From Mariannaea sp. PMI_226 (lineage: Eukaryota > Ascomycota > Sordariomycetes > Hypocreales > Nectriaceae), in NCBI GenBank assembly GCA_024336345.1, contig JANFOG010000013.1:248001-312000 (forward strand): DNA of 64,000 nt, in the 5' to 3' direction. The position numbers were made by a program, and so were the translations under genes. Below the pieces are notes generated by a model. That model was not told the origin of the DNA and ran no database searches. It saw nothing but the letters and a program-made list of their open reading frames with translations. Shown here piece by piece: positions 23,949-35,412 of the stretch (the stretch's first letter is position 1; each line of letters begins with the position of its first letter).

Positions 23949-24416
23949 GTTTTCTGTTTTCTGTTTTTTTTTTGTGCTATGTTGGAATGAAAGAGAAAAG
24001 GACGAGTCGAGTGAGAAAAATCGAGCAAAACGAGCGAGGATGGGACAGCACTGAATTAGATATCAAGCTGGGCTGAGATTGGGATGTTTCTGCAAAAGCA
24101 GCCTTTGTTGGAAAACGGGATTCACCACGGCGTGTGGATGTGGAGGAACAGAAGAAGCAAGGTAAGGGAGGCTTCTCAACAGTGATCTAGGCATAGTCCT
24201 TTTTTCTCTCTCTTCTATGTTTAATGACAAAGGGGGCATTATCATGGCTGTGATTGGAGAGTAACGAGGGGAATCGGTGGCCGACTGTCTGCCAGCTGCA
24301 GAACAATATCGGCAGCTGTGCAACTCGGAATGAAAGAAAGCATTCAAACAACCAGCTTATCAGGTACTGTAAGGCATACTTCGATATGAATATCCTACTT
24401 ACCTGCTTTCCGTCAG

Positions 24417-24440
24417 AGTGCAGAAGTGCAGAAGTGCAGG
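24417..24440. repeat. Three copies of an 8-bp tandem unit (agtgcaga)
   Basis: Three direct copies of agtgcaga, the last with one mismatch, lie upstream of the CT-rich leader-like stretch. This is a small tandem repeat of unknown role. Confidence 0.85.
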
Positions 24441-26438
24441 GGCGAGAGGGGAAGAGGAGGAGCTTGAGATCACATTCATTCCCAAGGTCAAACGTGAGCT
24501 CTCGGAGCTGAGCCAAGCCATTTTCCTACCTCGTGTCTGCCGATCTCTCCCTATTCGTATTCATATTCTCTCTTTGTATTCATTTTCCTTCCAGTTCCCT
24601 CGACAAAGTGAAACTACCTACTATAACAACGGTAAGTATCTGCCGTATATCAAGTCAGCCTCTTCTTCTCTCCATTTCACACACCCTGAGCCTCCAGCTC
24701 CGGCTCGTCCATTACCGTCTCCCCGTCTGGAACCTTTGCCCCCTTCTGACTGACCAACTTTTCTGCTTGTCTCATTGTCTCCGGCTGTCCTCAACCACCG
24801 TTGACATGAACCAGCGGGCAAACAGCTCATTCCCACGCCCTCATTCGCCTTACTCCAGCCGCCGCTGCACAACTCCCCCCCACCCCCTTTCCCAACCGTC
24901 ATCGTCTCTTCCCAACCGTGCCGTCCTACCCATTGCGCTTCTTCGTCATCAGCTCTGCCGCCTTGGGGGGCAAAACGTGTGGCGAATAACGGCCTGGTCT
25001 CTCATGAGACACAGTGTGTCGCCTGTTCCGACTCCTGGCTTGCTGTCGAACGCCGAAGATGCCGCAGCCTGACAAAAAAGGGGGGGTGTAAAAAGTAGGA
25101 GGTATGCACTTTAGCCCCTTCGGCACACGTATCTGCCCAACTGTCAAGTTGTCCAAGTGTCATTGGGAGGTTGTCACCCCGGGTTCCTAACGAGATGCGG
25201 TGTTGATTGACGGGCAAGGTCTAGGGTAGTATAGGCGATGAAGACATCAAACATGCGAAGAACTTGTACGTACATGTTTCAAAACGACCCTCGTGGCAAT
25301 GATTTCAATTCCACCGTTGTTTTATTTATTTTCTCACAAACGCACGTTTCGATTCTATTTCTAGTCCCTTGTCACGTTGTCTACACATGCTGCGATTGCA
25401 TTCCAAATCCGAGATACACTCCCAACCCAATAATATTGGCCATGCATGCAATCCCATCCATCCATCCCACGCCCCTCTCAGGAATTCTTCCCACTCACAC
25501 ACAAAACGGCATGTATTCCAAAGCGAACTACCGTACGAACGATGTCAACAAGGTCTCAGTTCTTCTCCACGAGGCTTCGGTCAAAGCAAAACTGAACACT
25601 TCCCGTGCGGGCCATGTCACGGCCCATCCGTTCGTTCATCTCCCAGTACTCAGTCACACACCCTTTCCTCCCCCTCCCTCCTCTGGCTCCCTTCAGTCCT
25701 TTAGTGTCCAATAGTCGGCGGTGCAAATCCATTCCAGCGAAGACAACAAAGCACACCGCCGCGTAAAAACAAAAAAACTGGTGCGTATGACGGTGGAAGG
25801 CCACCGAATCCGAATCCTTTGCCATCGGGGAATATATCCATAGCTCGCGAGGCCGATGGGTGATTCATCAACTCAAACACGCCCCCATCACACTCTCTGG
25901 TGTGCTCGGCGTCGACTTTTCTTTCCAAGCCGAGACAAGAACATCATCAGAGACACGCCAATCTCCCTTTTTCGTCAATATTCATGGCCATTCCCAGCAC
26001 CAGGGCTGCCCTCCCTCTCTCACCACTGTCACCTTTCCGCCCTCGGGGACGGATAAAAAAGAGCGACGTATTACTTATCTACGAAGAAGGGATTGTTCAG
26101 CCTTGGGGGTGGCCTTCGCAACAAGGAGGAGGCCCGCCCAACCCCAGGTGCCGCCAGCGTGCTACCGTGCTCCCGTGATACTCCTCCAAGCGTGTTACTA
26201 CTAACCTCTGACCCAACACAGTTGTAAAACCAAGATGTGTTGTTGTTGAGGAGACAGCGAGAAACATGCATTTAACGTCATGTACGCACTTTCTAAAATA
26301 TTGTGACCGTCTAGGCAATTTAGCGTGACTATCATCGGAGGAGACTCGTCTCCCGTTGTCTAGCCCCCGACGCCACTGTGCCTAGATCATGAGTCTTTTT
26401 ACACTATTTCGGGTAATTACATGAAATGCTCTCTTAGT

Positions 26439-26459
26439 TCTGGCTCTGGCTCTGGCTCT
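26439..26459. repeat. (TCTGGC)3 hexanucleotide repeat
   Basis: Three perfect TCTGGC units plus a partial fourth lie in intergenic DNA. Confidence 0.85.
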
Positions 26460-26636
26460 ATTATTCTCTTCCCTTTCTTTCATCTTTTTTATTTCCACCT
26501 CGGTGATCCCAGGTCAAACTTGGATTGGCCACTGTTTGAGCGCCCTCCTTGGTTGAGACATTTGCATTCCTGGAACATACGCAATGACATCGACACCTGA
26601 GCTTCCGAACAAGGAAGTGAGCGCACATACACGAAT

Positions 26637-26675
26637 ACAAATATATATATACCAATATACAAATATACAAATATG
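26637..26675. repeat. AT-rich simple repeat (ATATACAA)n
   Basis: TA dinucleotides are followed by repeated ATATACAA-like units in intergenic DNA. I see no associated gene. Confidence 0.7.
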
Positions 26676-27069
26676 GTAAATACGATGCACGGAATAGGCA
26701 ATAAAGTACATGGGTAGTCGATGAATATCAGATATGCCAATGATATCATGTATTTTTCTCCGTTCAGATCCCGGATCATGGACCAACAGAAAACCGAGAA
26801 AATGGTCTCATGAGCCTCGTGAGTCGTCTGTCTCAGCTCCCAAGTCTTACAGAACAACCGGTTTGACTGGCTTGCTGACACCGACTTTTCCACTCCGAAT
26901 CCACTTTTTGCCCTTCGTTTTGTTTTTTGTTGGCGGTGTTATTGCTCCAACTCTTCGCGCCGTCACTGTTCAATGTCTCATCACTGTATTGAGCTAGAGG
27001 TCAATGTGTTGGACTTCTTCCCTTCTTCGTCCGTTCATAATCGAGCTCCATCCATACAAATATAATATG

Positions 27070-27081
27070 TATATATATATA
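27070..27081 (+). promoter_or_regulatory. TATA-like element of the membrane-protein gene
   Basis: A TATATATATAAG run lies about 105 bases before the ATG at 27186, a plausible position for a fungal TATA element with a short leader. Simple TA repeats can mimic this, so the call is tentative. Confidence 0.35.
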
Positions 27082-27185
27082 AGTCTCAAAGCTCTCGCGG
27101 CGGGGCTGTTCTTATTTGATTCTGCCTCTCATCCGTCTCGGTCCTCCACCACCTCGCCTTTGTTCTTCCTTTTCGCCATGATATC

Positions 27186-28660
27186 ATGCCAGGCACGCTC
27201 GTACCGCCGTGGTATCATATTTTCATCCCGTCATGCGAGGATATGATAATCGTGAGCACCATTTGGGGTGTCTCATTGGGGTTGAGTGGCCTAGGCCTCG
27301 TCAGAGTCGCCGAGCAATCCTATCATCAATACAAACGCAAACGCAAGGTCACGTCGTATATGGTCTTCACATGGCTAGAATTGATCTCCAGCACCATTTT
27401 CGGAGGTCTTGCATGGGGTATCCTGCGAGGAAACATCCCACCTAGGTGAGAAATGAAGAAGTCCTTTCCAAGGATTTGGTCATCTCGGGTGACTGCAAAT
27501 GGTGACTAACGACGTGTGTGAACACATGGTATACAGCTTTGAGGTTTACTTTGGAGTCGGTAGGTGGCTGCAGATAAGCAATTCGTCGCCATGGACAATA
27601 TAGTGCTGACTTGTTCGCTCCCGTGTGTGCTCCTTGTAGTCATTATTTGGAGTATCCAGGTCCAATGCATTATACAAATCATCATCAACCGCATCGCCCT
27701 CCTCGCCCCCTCACCTACCGTCATTCACCGCCTCCGATGGGGGATCTTTGCCATCATAGCACTCATCAATGTGGCCGTTGCCGTGATTTGGATCCCCACC
27801 TGGCTTCAGATCGGCCAGACATGGACAGACATCAACACTGTTTTTGATCGCGTTGAAAAGGTCATTTTCCTTATTCTCGATGCTGGCCTCAACTGCTACT
27901 TTGTCTACCTCGTACGCTCGTCTCTGATACAGTACGGCTTGACAAAGTATACCTTGCTCTTTCGCTTCAACATTGCCATGATTGTGGTCTCTATCTCCAT
28001 GGATGTAAGACTTGGACAGCGCCATCTCTTGTTCTGTTGTCCACTTGGCGATCTTCTAAGCTCACATTGGGACAGGTTATGATCATTAGCATGATGTCCT
28101 TCTCTAGCTCATTGATGTATGTTCCCACGATATACAATGCTTACCTCATTGGTTTCTCTTAAGCCGTCTCAACTAAACGCAACAAACTTAGGTATTGCAT
28201 CTTTCATCCGCTTGCATACCTTGTCAAACTTCACATTGAATTGAGCATGGCCGACCTGATTGCACGTATCGTCAAAGCCAGGGGTAATCAACTCGACTGC
28301 GAATGTGCCGAAAATCCGTACCCATTAGGCCAGGACCTCAATAACTCCATGCGCCAAAGCGCCCCCGCCACGCTCGATCGGTCTGCTCACCTTCGGCCCC
28401 GGAAGCATGGCCGCATCAATGCGTCCTTGCATCGATCATTACGCATGCTGAGCTTTGGCATCAAACGATCGGAGCTTTCGGAAACGCAGAGAGGGAGGCA
28501 CCCATGGGTATTGAGAAGGACAGCGCCAACGGATGAGCGTCAGGCACAAAGATCGCCTGGATGGGCCGGCGTACACCCCCCTCGCAAGGATCCGACCCTT
28601 GAGATGTCTAGTTTCTCAAGTACGAATATGAGTAGTACCAATAATGACCACCAGGAATGA
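27186..28660 (+). CDS. Polytopic fungal membrane protein with about seven segments, function unknown
   Basis: Five exons: 27186-27445, 27537-27559, 27640-28004, 28076-28116 and 28192-28660; 385 residues. Exons 2 and 4 are micro-exons of 23 and 41 nt, yet every junction has a consensus donor and acceptor and keeps the frame. Hydrophobic segments lie near residues 20-42, 58-80, 88-112, 127-150, 165-190, 199-230 and 231-252. The C-terminus is a cytosolic-looking Arg/Ser-rich tail of about 130 residues. Seven segments and a long basic tail resemble fungal orphan 7-TM receptors, but no Pth11 (CFEM), opsin or GPR-type signature is visible. The TM3 run IQVQCIIQIIINRI is the most distinctive piece. 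I would not assign a ligand or pathway. Confidence 0.75.
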
Positions 28661-30019
28661 AAAAAAAACTGCACCAGTCTTCCGAAGGTTGTCACGAGGA
28701 CGTCCCCCCACGCCTTGGCTTACTCCACTGCTCCACGTCCCAAGCTCAGGACCGAATGAGGGAAATGAGGGTTGATGCTATCGAATTATTCAACATTCAT
28801 CTTTCAGTCAGGGGGAGACTTGTAGATGGTCGTAATGGAGGGAGGGGAGTTGAGTACGTGAAGAGAAAGCTTTGATATCTTCTTGCTCGCCGACCCTGCA
28901 TCTCATCACGGATCATGTCAGTCAGTATTCATACGTTCCATGCACCCCAGACGATCTTCCATTCAATCATCAAGTCCTAATTCTAGAAGAACGGCCCCAC
29001 ATTCGCCCCTGGTCGGTTCGGCCCCCTGGTCACATCTTTTTCGACTTACACGAATGTCTCATCTCTCCTCTCGTCTACGGATTCTCCCCCAAGCAGGCCA
29101 TTCAGGTCAGGTTGAAAGATGAGAAAGATTCCCATTTGCTCAACTCATTCGTCTATCACAAAATAGAGACGGATGTGTTGGCATCATTCGATTCACGTAG
29201 GTTCCCCGCATTTCTGGCATCACTCCCTGTCTCAGGTGGCTGAATCTGATCTCTCCAAAGGAACCCCCAACACATCTGCAAATCGACAATGGTCACTAAT
29301 GGTCACCTGTCCTTGGTTGCTTCCATTGGTTAAGTTGTTCCGATCAGCTGAGGTTGACGTCGGCCTCAAGAGTCGAGGGGTCTTATGACCACACCTTGAT
29401 AGATTTCTCGACGAGTAGTTTCTAAATATTACCATCCCAATATAGATGTGCAAAAGCTCTATCATCACCGTAAGCTCCACTGCGGTTCTGTGGGTGGTTC
29501 CTTTCGTAATCGAAATAGTGATATTTGTCATGTCGATTCAATTAGCAGCTAGGGTCCTATCCTGCCTGTTGGAGTTTGCGGAGGAGGGTGGAACAACACT
29601 GCGCAAGATGGCTTCATCATGGTGCAGTGCGGCCCGATCTCCATCCTCCTGTTATTATGGCCAATAACTAATTATTCATCCTCTTGACCATCTGTGCTTG
29701 AATTGACCACCCTGCTTAAAACAAATACAAAGATTTGCGTGGTCTCTTCAACCCTGTCAATGACTGCTTTGTTGAGAATATCTTTTCCGGGGGTTATTTT
29801 CCGTATTGTTTGACGTCCGTTATGCTTCCTTGAGCTTTGCTCATCCTGTTCGTTATGTCGTTTCATATTCTCCTTCTCCTTTCCTTGGCTTTTTACGACC
29901 CCATTCTCTAAGCCAACCACTTTGTATTCTGTTTCGTAATAAATCGCCGTAATCATTGCGTGTATGTGTAGGGTATTTATAAAGCCTGTTGGGCTGTTTT
30001 CTTTGCTCGGATCGCTCCA
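28661..30019. other. Intergenic between convergent genes
   Basis: Two short frames look mildly coding: about 28900-29243 (no ATG at its head) and 29446-29667, where a 73-codon frame has one strongly hydrophobic stretch. Neither has a recognisable family, so I do not annotate them as genes. They could be remains of a decayed membrane-protein gene. Confidence 0.4.
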
Positions 30020-31636
30020 TTACAGTGTCTCCGGGGCCGGGTTTTCGTGCTTGGCCGTGCTGCCTTTGCCTCTCCAGGTGCTGACCGCGGGGATGTTAGC
30101 TGGATAGCGTATTTCGTCCGTGCCATAGGCACCAGGAGTTAGTTTGATCAGAGTGTGCAAGGGCACGTTCATCCAGGGGCTCTTGGCCTGGTCCTTCTTC
30201 ATGAAATAGGCGTAGATGCACCGCAAAACGGCTTGGTGGGTAACAATCAGAATGTCCTCGCTCCGCTCGAGTTCCATGATGATGGGCTCAAGGCGAATGA
30301 CGACATCGCGATATGATTCTCCACCACGATAACGGTAGTTGTACTTGTCCTCGTCACGAGCAGCAAAGTCGTCAGGGTATCTATCCTTAATCTCCTGGTA
30401 TGTAAGACCATCGCAAACACCAGAGTCAAGCTCATCCAGCGCTTTCCACTGGAGTTGGTTATAATGTGGGGGAAGGAATCGCGCTGTTGCAATTGTTCGC
30501 CTCAATGTTGAAGTCCAGACTGTCAGTGGGCGATCGTCCTGCAAATTCATTAGTTTCCGGGTGGTTTTGGAGGAGGGATTCAAGTATTCAGGTCAAATCC
30601 TAGACGTACGCCAACTGATTTGCGAACAAGTTCGGGGAGTTTGCGCGCATATTGCTCTCCTCGGGGGGATAAAAGTGTGTCACCACCGATTCTACCATCC
30701 AAATTATACAGGGATTCACCGTGCTGCCATGTAAGTTAGTCTCCACAATCTTCGAGCATGGGAATCAGTATGGGAATGGAATGATTGTCTTACCCGCGAT
30801 AGCCAAACGGACCGGGGACGGATGTGCAAATTCATCAAGTAATAGACGATGCGACTCTGAAGGTAGTCTCGAATGCGACTAATGATAACTTGCTTCCCAA
30901 CATCCATAATTTTCAGATATGTCAAGTCGGCCTCTTTGCCGTTGGAATCAATTGTGCAGTAGACCTTCTCGTAATTACGGATTCGATTACGGAAATCGAG
31001 AGCGGCGGCCTCAGGATCCTGGCCACGGTAATCCGGACTTGTCGTCTTGACATCGCGAATGTTGGCCATGATCAGCTCTTCGTCGTCACACTTGCTCTCA
31101 ACGAAGAGAACTTCGATGCCTTCAGCGTTGCAAGTTTCGAGAACCCATTTTCTGCGCTCTTGAGTTGAATTGGTGGCGTCGAGGATACCCACGATGCCAC
31201 CGCTACGGAACCAAGCAAGCATATCGGCGACTGCAGCCTCCGCAGCGGCGCGACGTTTGCGCTCGCCTTCCGGGTTGTTGGGTTCGAAAAAGTCGGCCGT
31301 GGGCTGGGGAGCATCGTTTCGCCGATAATTTCCGACGTTGAATGTTTGGGCAGGAATAGATAGCCATTGCAAGTAACGCTGGGCTGTAGGAAGTTGAATA
31401 CGTTAGTAAAAGAAATGAAGAGTTAAAAAAAGTGATAGAAATGGAAAAAAAACGGAAAGATTGTTGAAGCTGGTGTTGAGGCGTCGTGTTTGGGTGGTGA
31501 GACACAAGATGGTAGAAGTGCAACTCTTACCTCGCTGCGCAATGTAGCTTTTGCCTCTGGCAGGAAGTCCCACCATGACGACACAGATCTTGGTGTCCTC
31601 GACCTGGACGCCGACGCCATTAGTTCGGGAAGGCAT
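30020..31636 (-). CDS. Bifunctional 6-phosphofructo-2-kinase / fructose-2,6-bisphosphatase
   Basis: Four exons on the minus strand: 31636-31531, 31383-30794, 30723-30610 and 30538-30020; 442 residues. The kinase half has the Walker A loop GLPARGKS at residues 23-30, and splicing restores AQRYLQWLSIPAQTFNVGNYRR-type sequence across intron 1. The phosphatase half has the phosphoryl-accepting RHGE at 232-235 (His233, built exactly at the intron 2 junction), an acid/base Glu near 306, and a second active-site His at about 371 (VTHQ). Both active sites look intact, as in yeast Fbp26 and mammalian PFKFB, unlike yeast Pfk26 where the phosphatase His is lost. The enzyme sets fructose-2,6-bisphosphate, which switches glycolysis against gluconeogenesis. 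Length fits the short Fbp26-like class. Confidence 0.94.
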
Positions 31637-32070
31637 TTTTTTTTTCGGGTTTGCGATTACGAGTGTTATTGGGTAGCCACAAGATCCAGATCAGGATCAG
31701 TTGAGAGAGAAGAAAAGTTGAAGAAACGACAGAAGCTCCAATACTGCAGACACATGAAGCGGGAGGCGGGAACGGGAGCGGAAAGATTCGGCCACAGTCA
31801 CTGGTCAATAATGACCGACAGGGGAAGCTGTGATGGGGCTAGTAGATCGCGTGAGCTTTCGGACGGGCAGCTTTGCCACTGAAAAGAGGAAGAGGAAAAT
31901 GAGGAGAAGGAAGGGGTGAAGGAACCCCCCGGGGTCTGCAGTGGGCAATCAAAGTTCTGCAATTCGGGGAGAGTAATCAGGGTGGGGGGTGGCTGATGAA
32001 GGTGAATGTGCGAACGTGTATGCAAGCTTGCAGGTAGAAGTGCGAGTGCAAGTGCGTGGCTGTAGGCGTG

Positions 32071-32110
32071 GGTGTGTGAGTGAGTGAGTGAGTGTATGTG
32101 TGTGTGTGTT
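32071..32110. repeat. GTGA/GT microsatellite
   Basis: Repeated GTGA units grade into GT dinucleotides within the upstream region of the 2-kinase gene (about 435-475 bases before its ATG, reading the minus strand). On the minus strand this is a CA/TCAC tract. Confidence 0.85.
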
Positions 32111-33379
32111 CGGGTGTGATTGACGATGGCTGTGGGAGGAAGACTGAGTGAGGGTGTGCAACAGTGCTTCTCTTCCAGGGTCGATGATGCGGCAATCGAT
32201 CGAGTTGGGCAGTCAATCGAATGACAGGAGAAGGATTCAATCACTGTGAAGGAAGCCGGGGAAGCTGGACAGCACTGAAGAGACGCTGAAGAGGCACTGT
32301 GCGTGTGCAGGCGACCGCTGCAGCGAAGATTGGTGGCTGTTGTTGAGGCGCCGCACTACAGGCGAGCAAAGCGATTCGAGATGCGGGAATCGACGGTGAA
32401 TCAAGGTGAGAGAGCTCGGCGAGAGGCCGGGCACAGTGAGCCGTAAGAGCCCGGGGCAAAGGAAACCGAGACGGGGGCCAAGGCTACTACTAGCAGTGGT
32501 GGAGATCAAAGGCGGGGAATACAATCGCCTTGGAGCAAGCTTGCGGACATGTATATGCGGGAAACAATGGAGAGAGGAGAGCAAGTGCAGAGTGAAAAAA
32601 GAGGGCGCGTGAGAATACGAGTAGGCGGGTAGGTAGAGAAATGGAAGGAAAGATAAAAAGAGAAGAAAAACAGGAGGTGTGGTTTAGTTATGGCTGAAGT
32701 AAAAGTAGAAAGCCAACCCAAGTCAAAAAGATGTGATTGGGTCCCCTCAATCGATTCACACGAGCCAAAGCCAAAGGGCCAGCCAGATACCCCAGGAGAA
32801 GAGCTTTCATCCGAACAGATCATGGCCCAATGGCAGGCAAAATAAAAAGCCAAAAACACCCGACCTCACGAAAAGAAGACAAGACCAACGAGGCTGTTAT
32901 GCCACTTGCATCGTCGCTCCCATTCAGGTCGCGGCTCCATCTAGCTTTCTGAAACTGAGTGAATGACCACAACGGGACCAATCCTAGGCCGCAGAGCCTC
33001 GCTGAGGCGGTCTTAAACCCCCGCTTGGATGAGCCGGGGTCCCAGGATGCTGCCCGAGGATGTGAGGCCCCTGCAGCGCCCCTGGCACCTTTGAAGGTCC
33101 ATTTTTGGAGTGTTCTGGGGTGGTGGGATAACTTGGCAGGGTAAAAAAAAAAAATGGGAGTCCAGGTGGACAACGGAATGGATCCATTTGCTAGGCTTGG
33201 TGCCCACAGCCAAAAGATGTTGCTCATCCGTACGAAGCAAGACGAACTTTGTACGGTAGCTCACGGATACTTGCTCCGGCCAGCCACTTTCGGTCTCCCG
33301 AGAGGGCCAAAGCTGCAGTGGAAAGAGGGCTTTGTCCTCCCCGGTGCATTTTTTTGAGTCCCCCGGGGCTGTTCGGCAT

Positions 33380-33560
33380 CCTCTCCAATGACTGAGCCTC
33401 CCGCACAAACCCCGGTGCCATGGTTTAAATGCCCCTCACCTTCACTTTCACCTCGACGGCATGCCTGAAAGCTTATCCCCGGCTTATAAACACGAAAACC
33501 TGTCTTTCTTTTTCCTTTCCTTTTGACGAAAAAAAGTCACAGTCTCTCCACCGTTTTGTT
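33380..33560 (+). promoter_or_regulatory. Promoter-like element set with no downstream coding region
   Basis: A CCAAT pentamer near 33386, a TATAAA near 33485 and a pyrimidine-rich run at 33502-33525 are spaced as in a fungal RNA polymerase II promoter. The following 1.9 kb holds no credible protein, the best frame being a dozen codons from 33603. This may drive a non-coding transcript or be a chance arrangement. Confidence 0.25.
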
Positions 33561-34023
33561 CCTCGCTGAGAGTGGGGTTGTGAGCCACTCTTTTCGTTGG
33601 TCATGCCCGGTGTACGTTGGACATACAGTAGTTCGGTTTGACGGGATTGACAGTGTCAGCTTGCCCTCGGGTCCTCCCGGTCTAGACTCCAACATACCAC
33701 CCACCAGGCATTGGAAGTCAGGGTAGCCATCCATCTTTCAACTCCAGATATCGCCGCAGTAGTAACCGTGCCGTATTTTCAGGGATGCACGTCATGTCCC
33801 AGAAATGATAGCACCAACCATATTTCTCCAGATTCAGAGCCGGCTCCGGATCCTATATCTAACCCGGTTTTGCAGCAGGTTCCGGCTGGGAATAACTGCT
33901 TTCTCGGCCTCACGCACACCTTACTGCAGGAACCACTACTGACAGCACCATCCACAAGATGATGTTCGTCCCCTCCGGCTCTGTCCGAGTTGGCACCACT
34001 CCCGCCCCCGTCGTGTCATTCAG

Positions 34024-34055
34024 CCATTCATCCCTCCATCCCTCCATCCATTCGT
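34024..34055. repeat. CATC/CCTC simple repeat
   Basis: Interleaved CATC and CCTC units form a short imperfect repeat in intergenic DNA. Confidence 0.7.
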
Positions 34056-35412
34056 CCACACACCCCGTCCCAGGGACTCAATATACGGCCCCTCGGAGAT
34101 CGCGCGGGGTATCGTGACAAGGTGATTATTTCGTGATCAATCTCGTCACGATACTTTTGGCCGTGCCATGGTCGACCCATGGATGCATTCAATCCGTAAC
34201 GTAAATGTAATTGAATTCTAGGCCATGAGGGGTCTCGACTCAAATCGACTTGACAAGCCCCTTGGAAATCCTGTTGAACTTGGTCTTTGATACTTGTAAA
34301 GCCTCCCCGGGGGGCCCTCCACCCTCGGTCGAGCTTTGTGTCGGTGACCGAGCCAGCGAGCAGCTTTGTCCTTCCGGCGGGATGAGTGGGTCTCCGTCGC
34401 CCACGCCCGTCCGAAGCCCAATCTCTCTCAGCTTCCTCACACCGCCTTGCGGCTCCACCCACGAGCGAGCTTTGCCAGCTTCGCCAGCTTCGCCGTAGGT
34501 GGACGGATTTTCCTGGTGCAGCCGGGTTCGCCCGCTTGGGAGACCAGCTCATATGACATCGTCGGAAATTTTGGGGCTGTCGACAACTGGCAAAGAGGAA
34601 AAAGAAAAAGAAAAAAATGATCCTGACCTTGCTGAAGCTCCAAATCTTATTATCGGCCCTTGCCGGCGATGGTGAAGGTGGTCCTGCGATTACACCTTTC
34701 ATCCTCAAGATCCTGGGTAATATTTGCAAGATAAGAAGAGTGCGTATTATCTGAGCGTTCCAAGAAGCTCGGATAGGGATACGGAGCAGGCACTGTAGAT
34801 AGTCGCACCTCTGTTATTCAGCGCAGAAAACGGTTCGTAACCTATGTCCAGGAGCAAAATTCAGTAACTTGAGTTCTGGCCGCACTTCAGAGACCAGGTT
34901 GAGGTTTGGATTGGTAAGAGGCTCAAGGGCAACTTTGATGATGGCCAGATGCATTATCGCGATAAGAACTTTATTAAGTACATATCCCGCGTGTTCTTTC
35001 CTCACAGCGAGCCGCAATCTGGATAAGCCTATCTTTAGTCACTATCTAACTAAGGGGAAGAGAATATCTGGCTACCAAGGAACTTGATAGCTCCTCTGCG
35101 CAGCATTAGATTGGCTGGTTGGTTGATTGGTTGGACGGCCTGCCACCACCGGCGCTGGTGATAGTCCATCCACCTAGGTAGATCCTACACCTATCCGCCG
35201 GTGACAATGTCGTAACACGTCTTCAAATTACCCAGGCATGGTGTGACAACCTGGGGATTTCTTTTCAGAACAATGATTGTACGCTGTCAGATGGCACACA
35301 GCAATTGTTCAGCGGCACCACTTGCCTATGAGTCACGTGGCCTAGCCAGTTGGTTGTATCCCAACCAGACGACAGTTTGAACTCGCGTTGATTCGAACAA
35401 TAACTGGCATTC

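Larger units (their letters stand above)
23949..27185. other. Large intergenic region between divergent genes
   Basis: About 3.2 kb holds the promoters of the gene at 23022 (-) and the membrane protein at 27186 (+). Between 24500 and 25075 is a CT-rich leader-like stretch, with a GTAAGT donor near 24632 and an ATG at 24806 opening an 88-codon frame of low-complexity sequence. This might be a short transcript, but I cannot support a protein. Simple repeats occur at 24417, 26439 and 26637. Confidence 0.5.
31637..35412. other. Long intergenic region upstream of the 2-kinase gene
   Basis: About 3.8 kb without a supported gene. The first kilobase is the promoter side of the minus-strand 2-kinase gene and holds a GT/GTGA microsatellite. 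At 33380-33560 there is a promoter-like arrangement (CCAAT, then TATAAA, then a CT-rich tract) with no coding region after it. Short frames near 34030-34730 are antisense pairs without domains. Confidence 0.5.

Noticed and set aside
24533..25072. Frame of 179 codons, or 88 from ATG 24806, after a CT-rich leader-like stretch
   Set aside because: Low-complexity Ser/Pro/Arg sequence without a domain. The leader-like context is noted, but protein coding is unsupported.
28872..29243. 123-codon frame downstream of the membrane protein
   Set aside because: No ATG at its head, no family resemblance and no supporting splice sites. Possibly a relic.
29446..29667. 73-codon frame with one hydrophobic stretch
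   Set aside because: Too short and without conserved features; one hydrophobic run is not enough to call a membrane protein.
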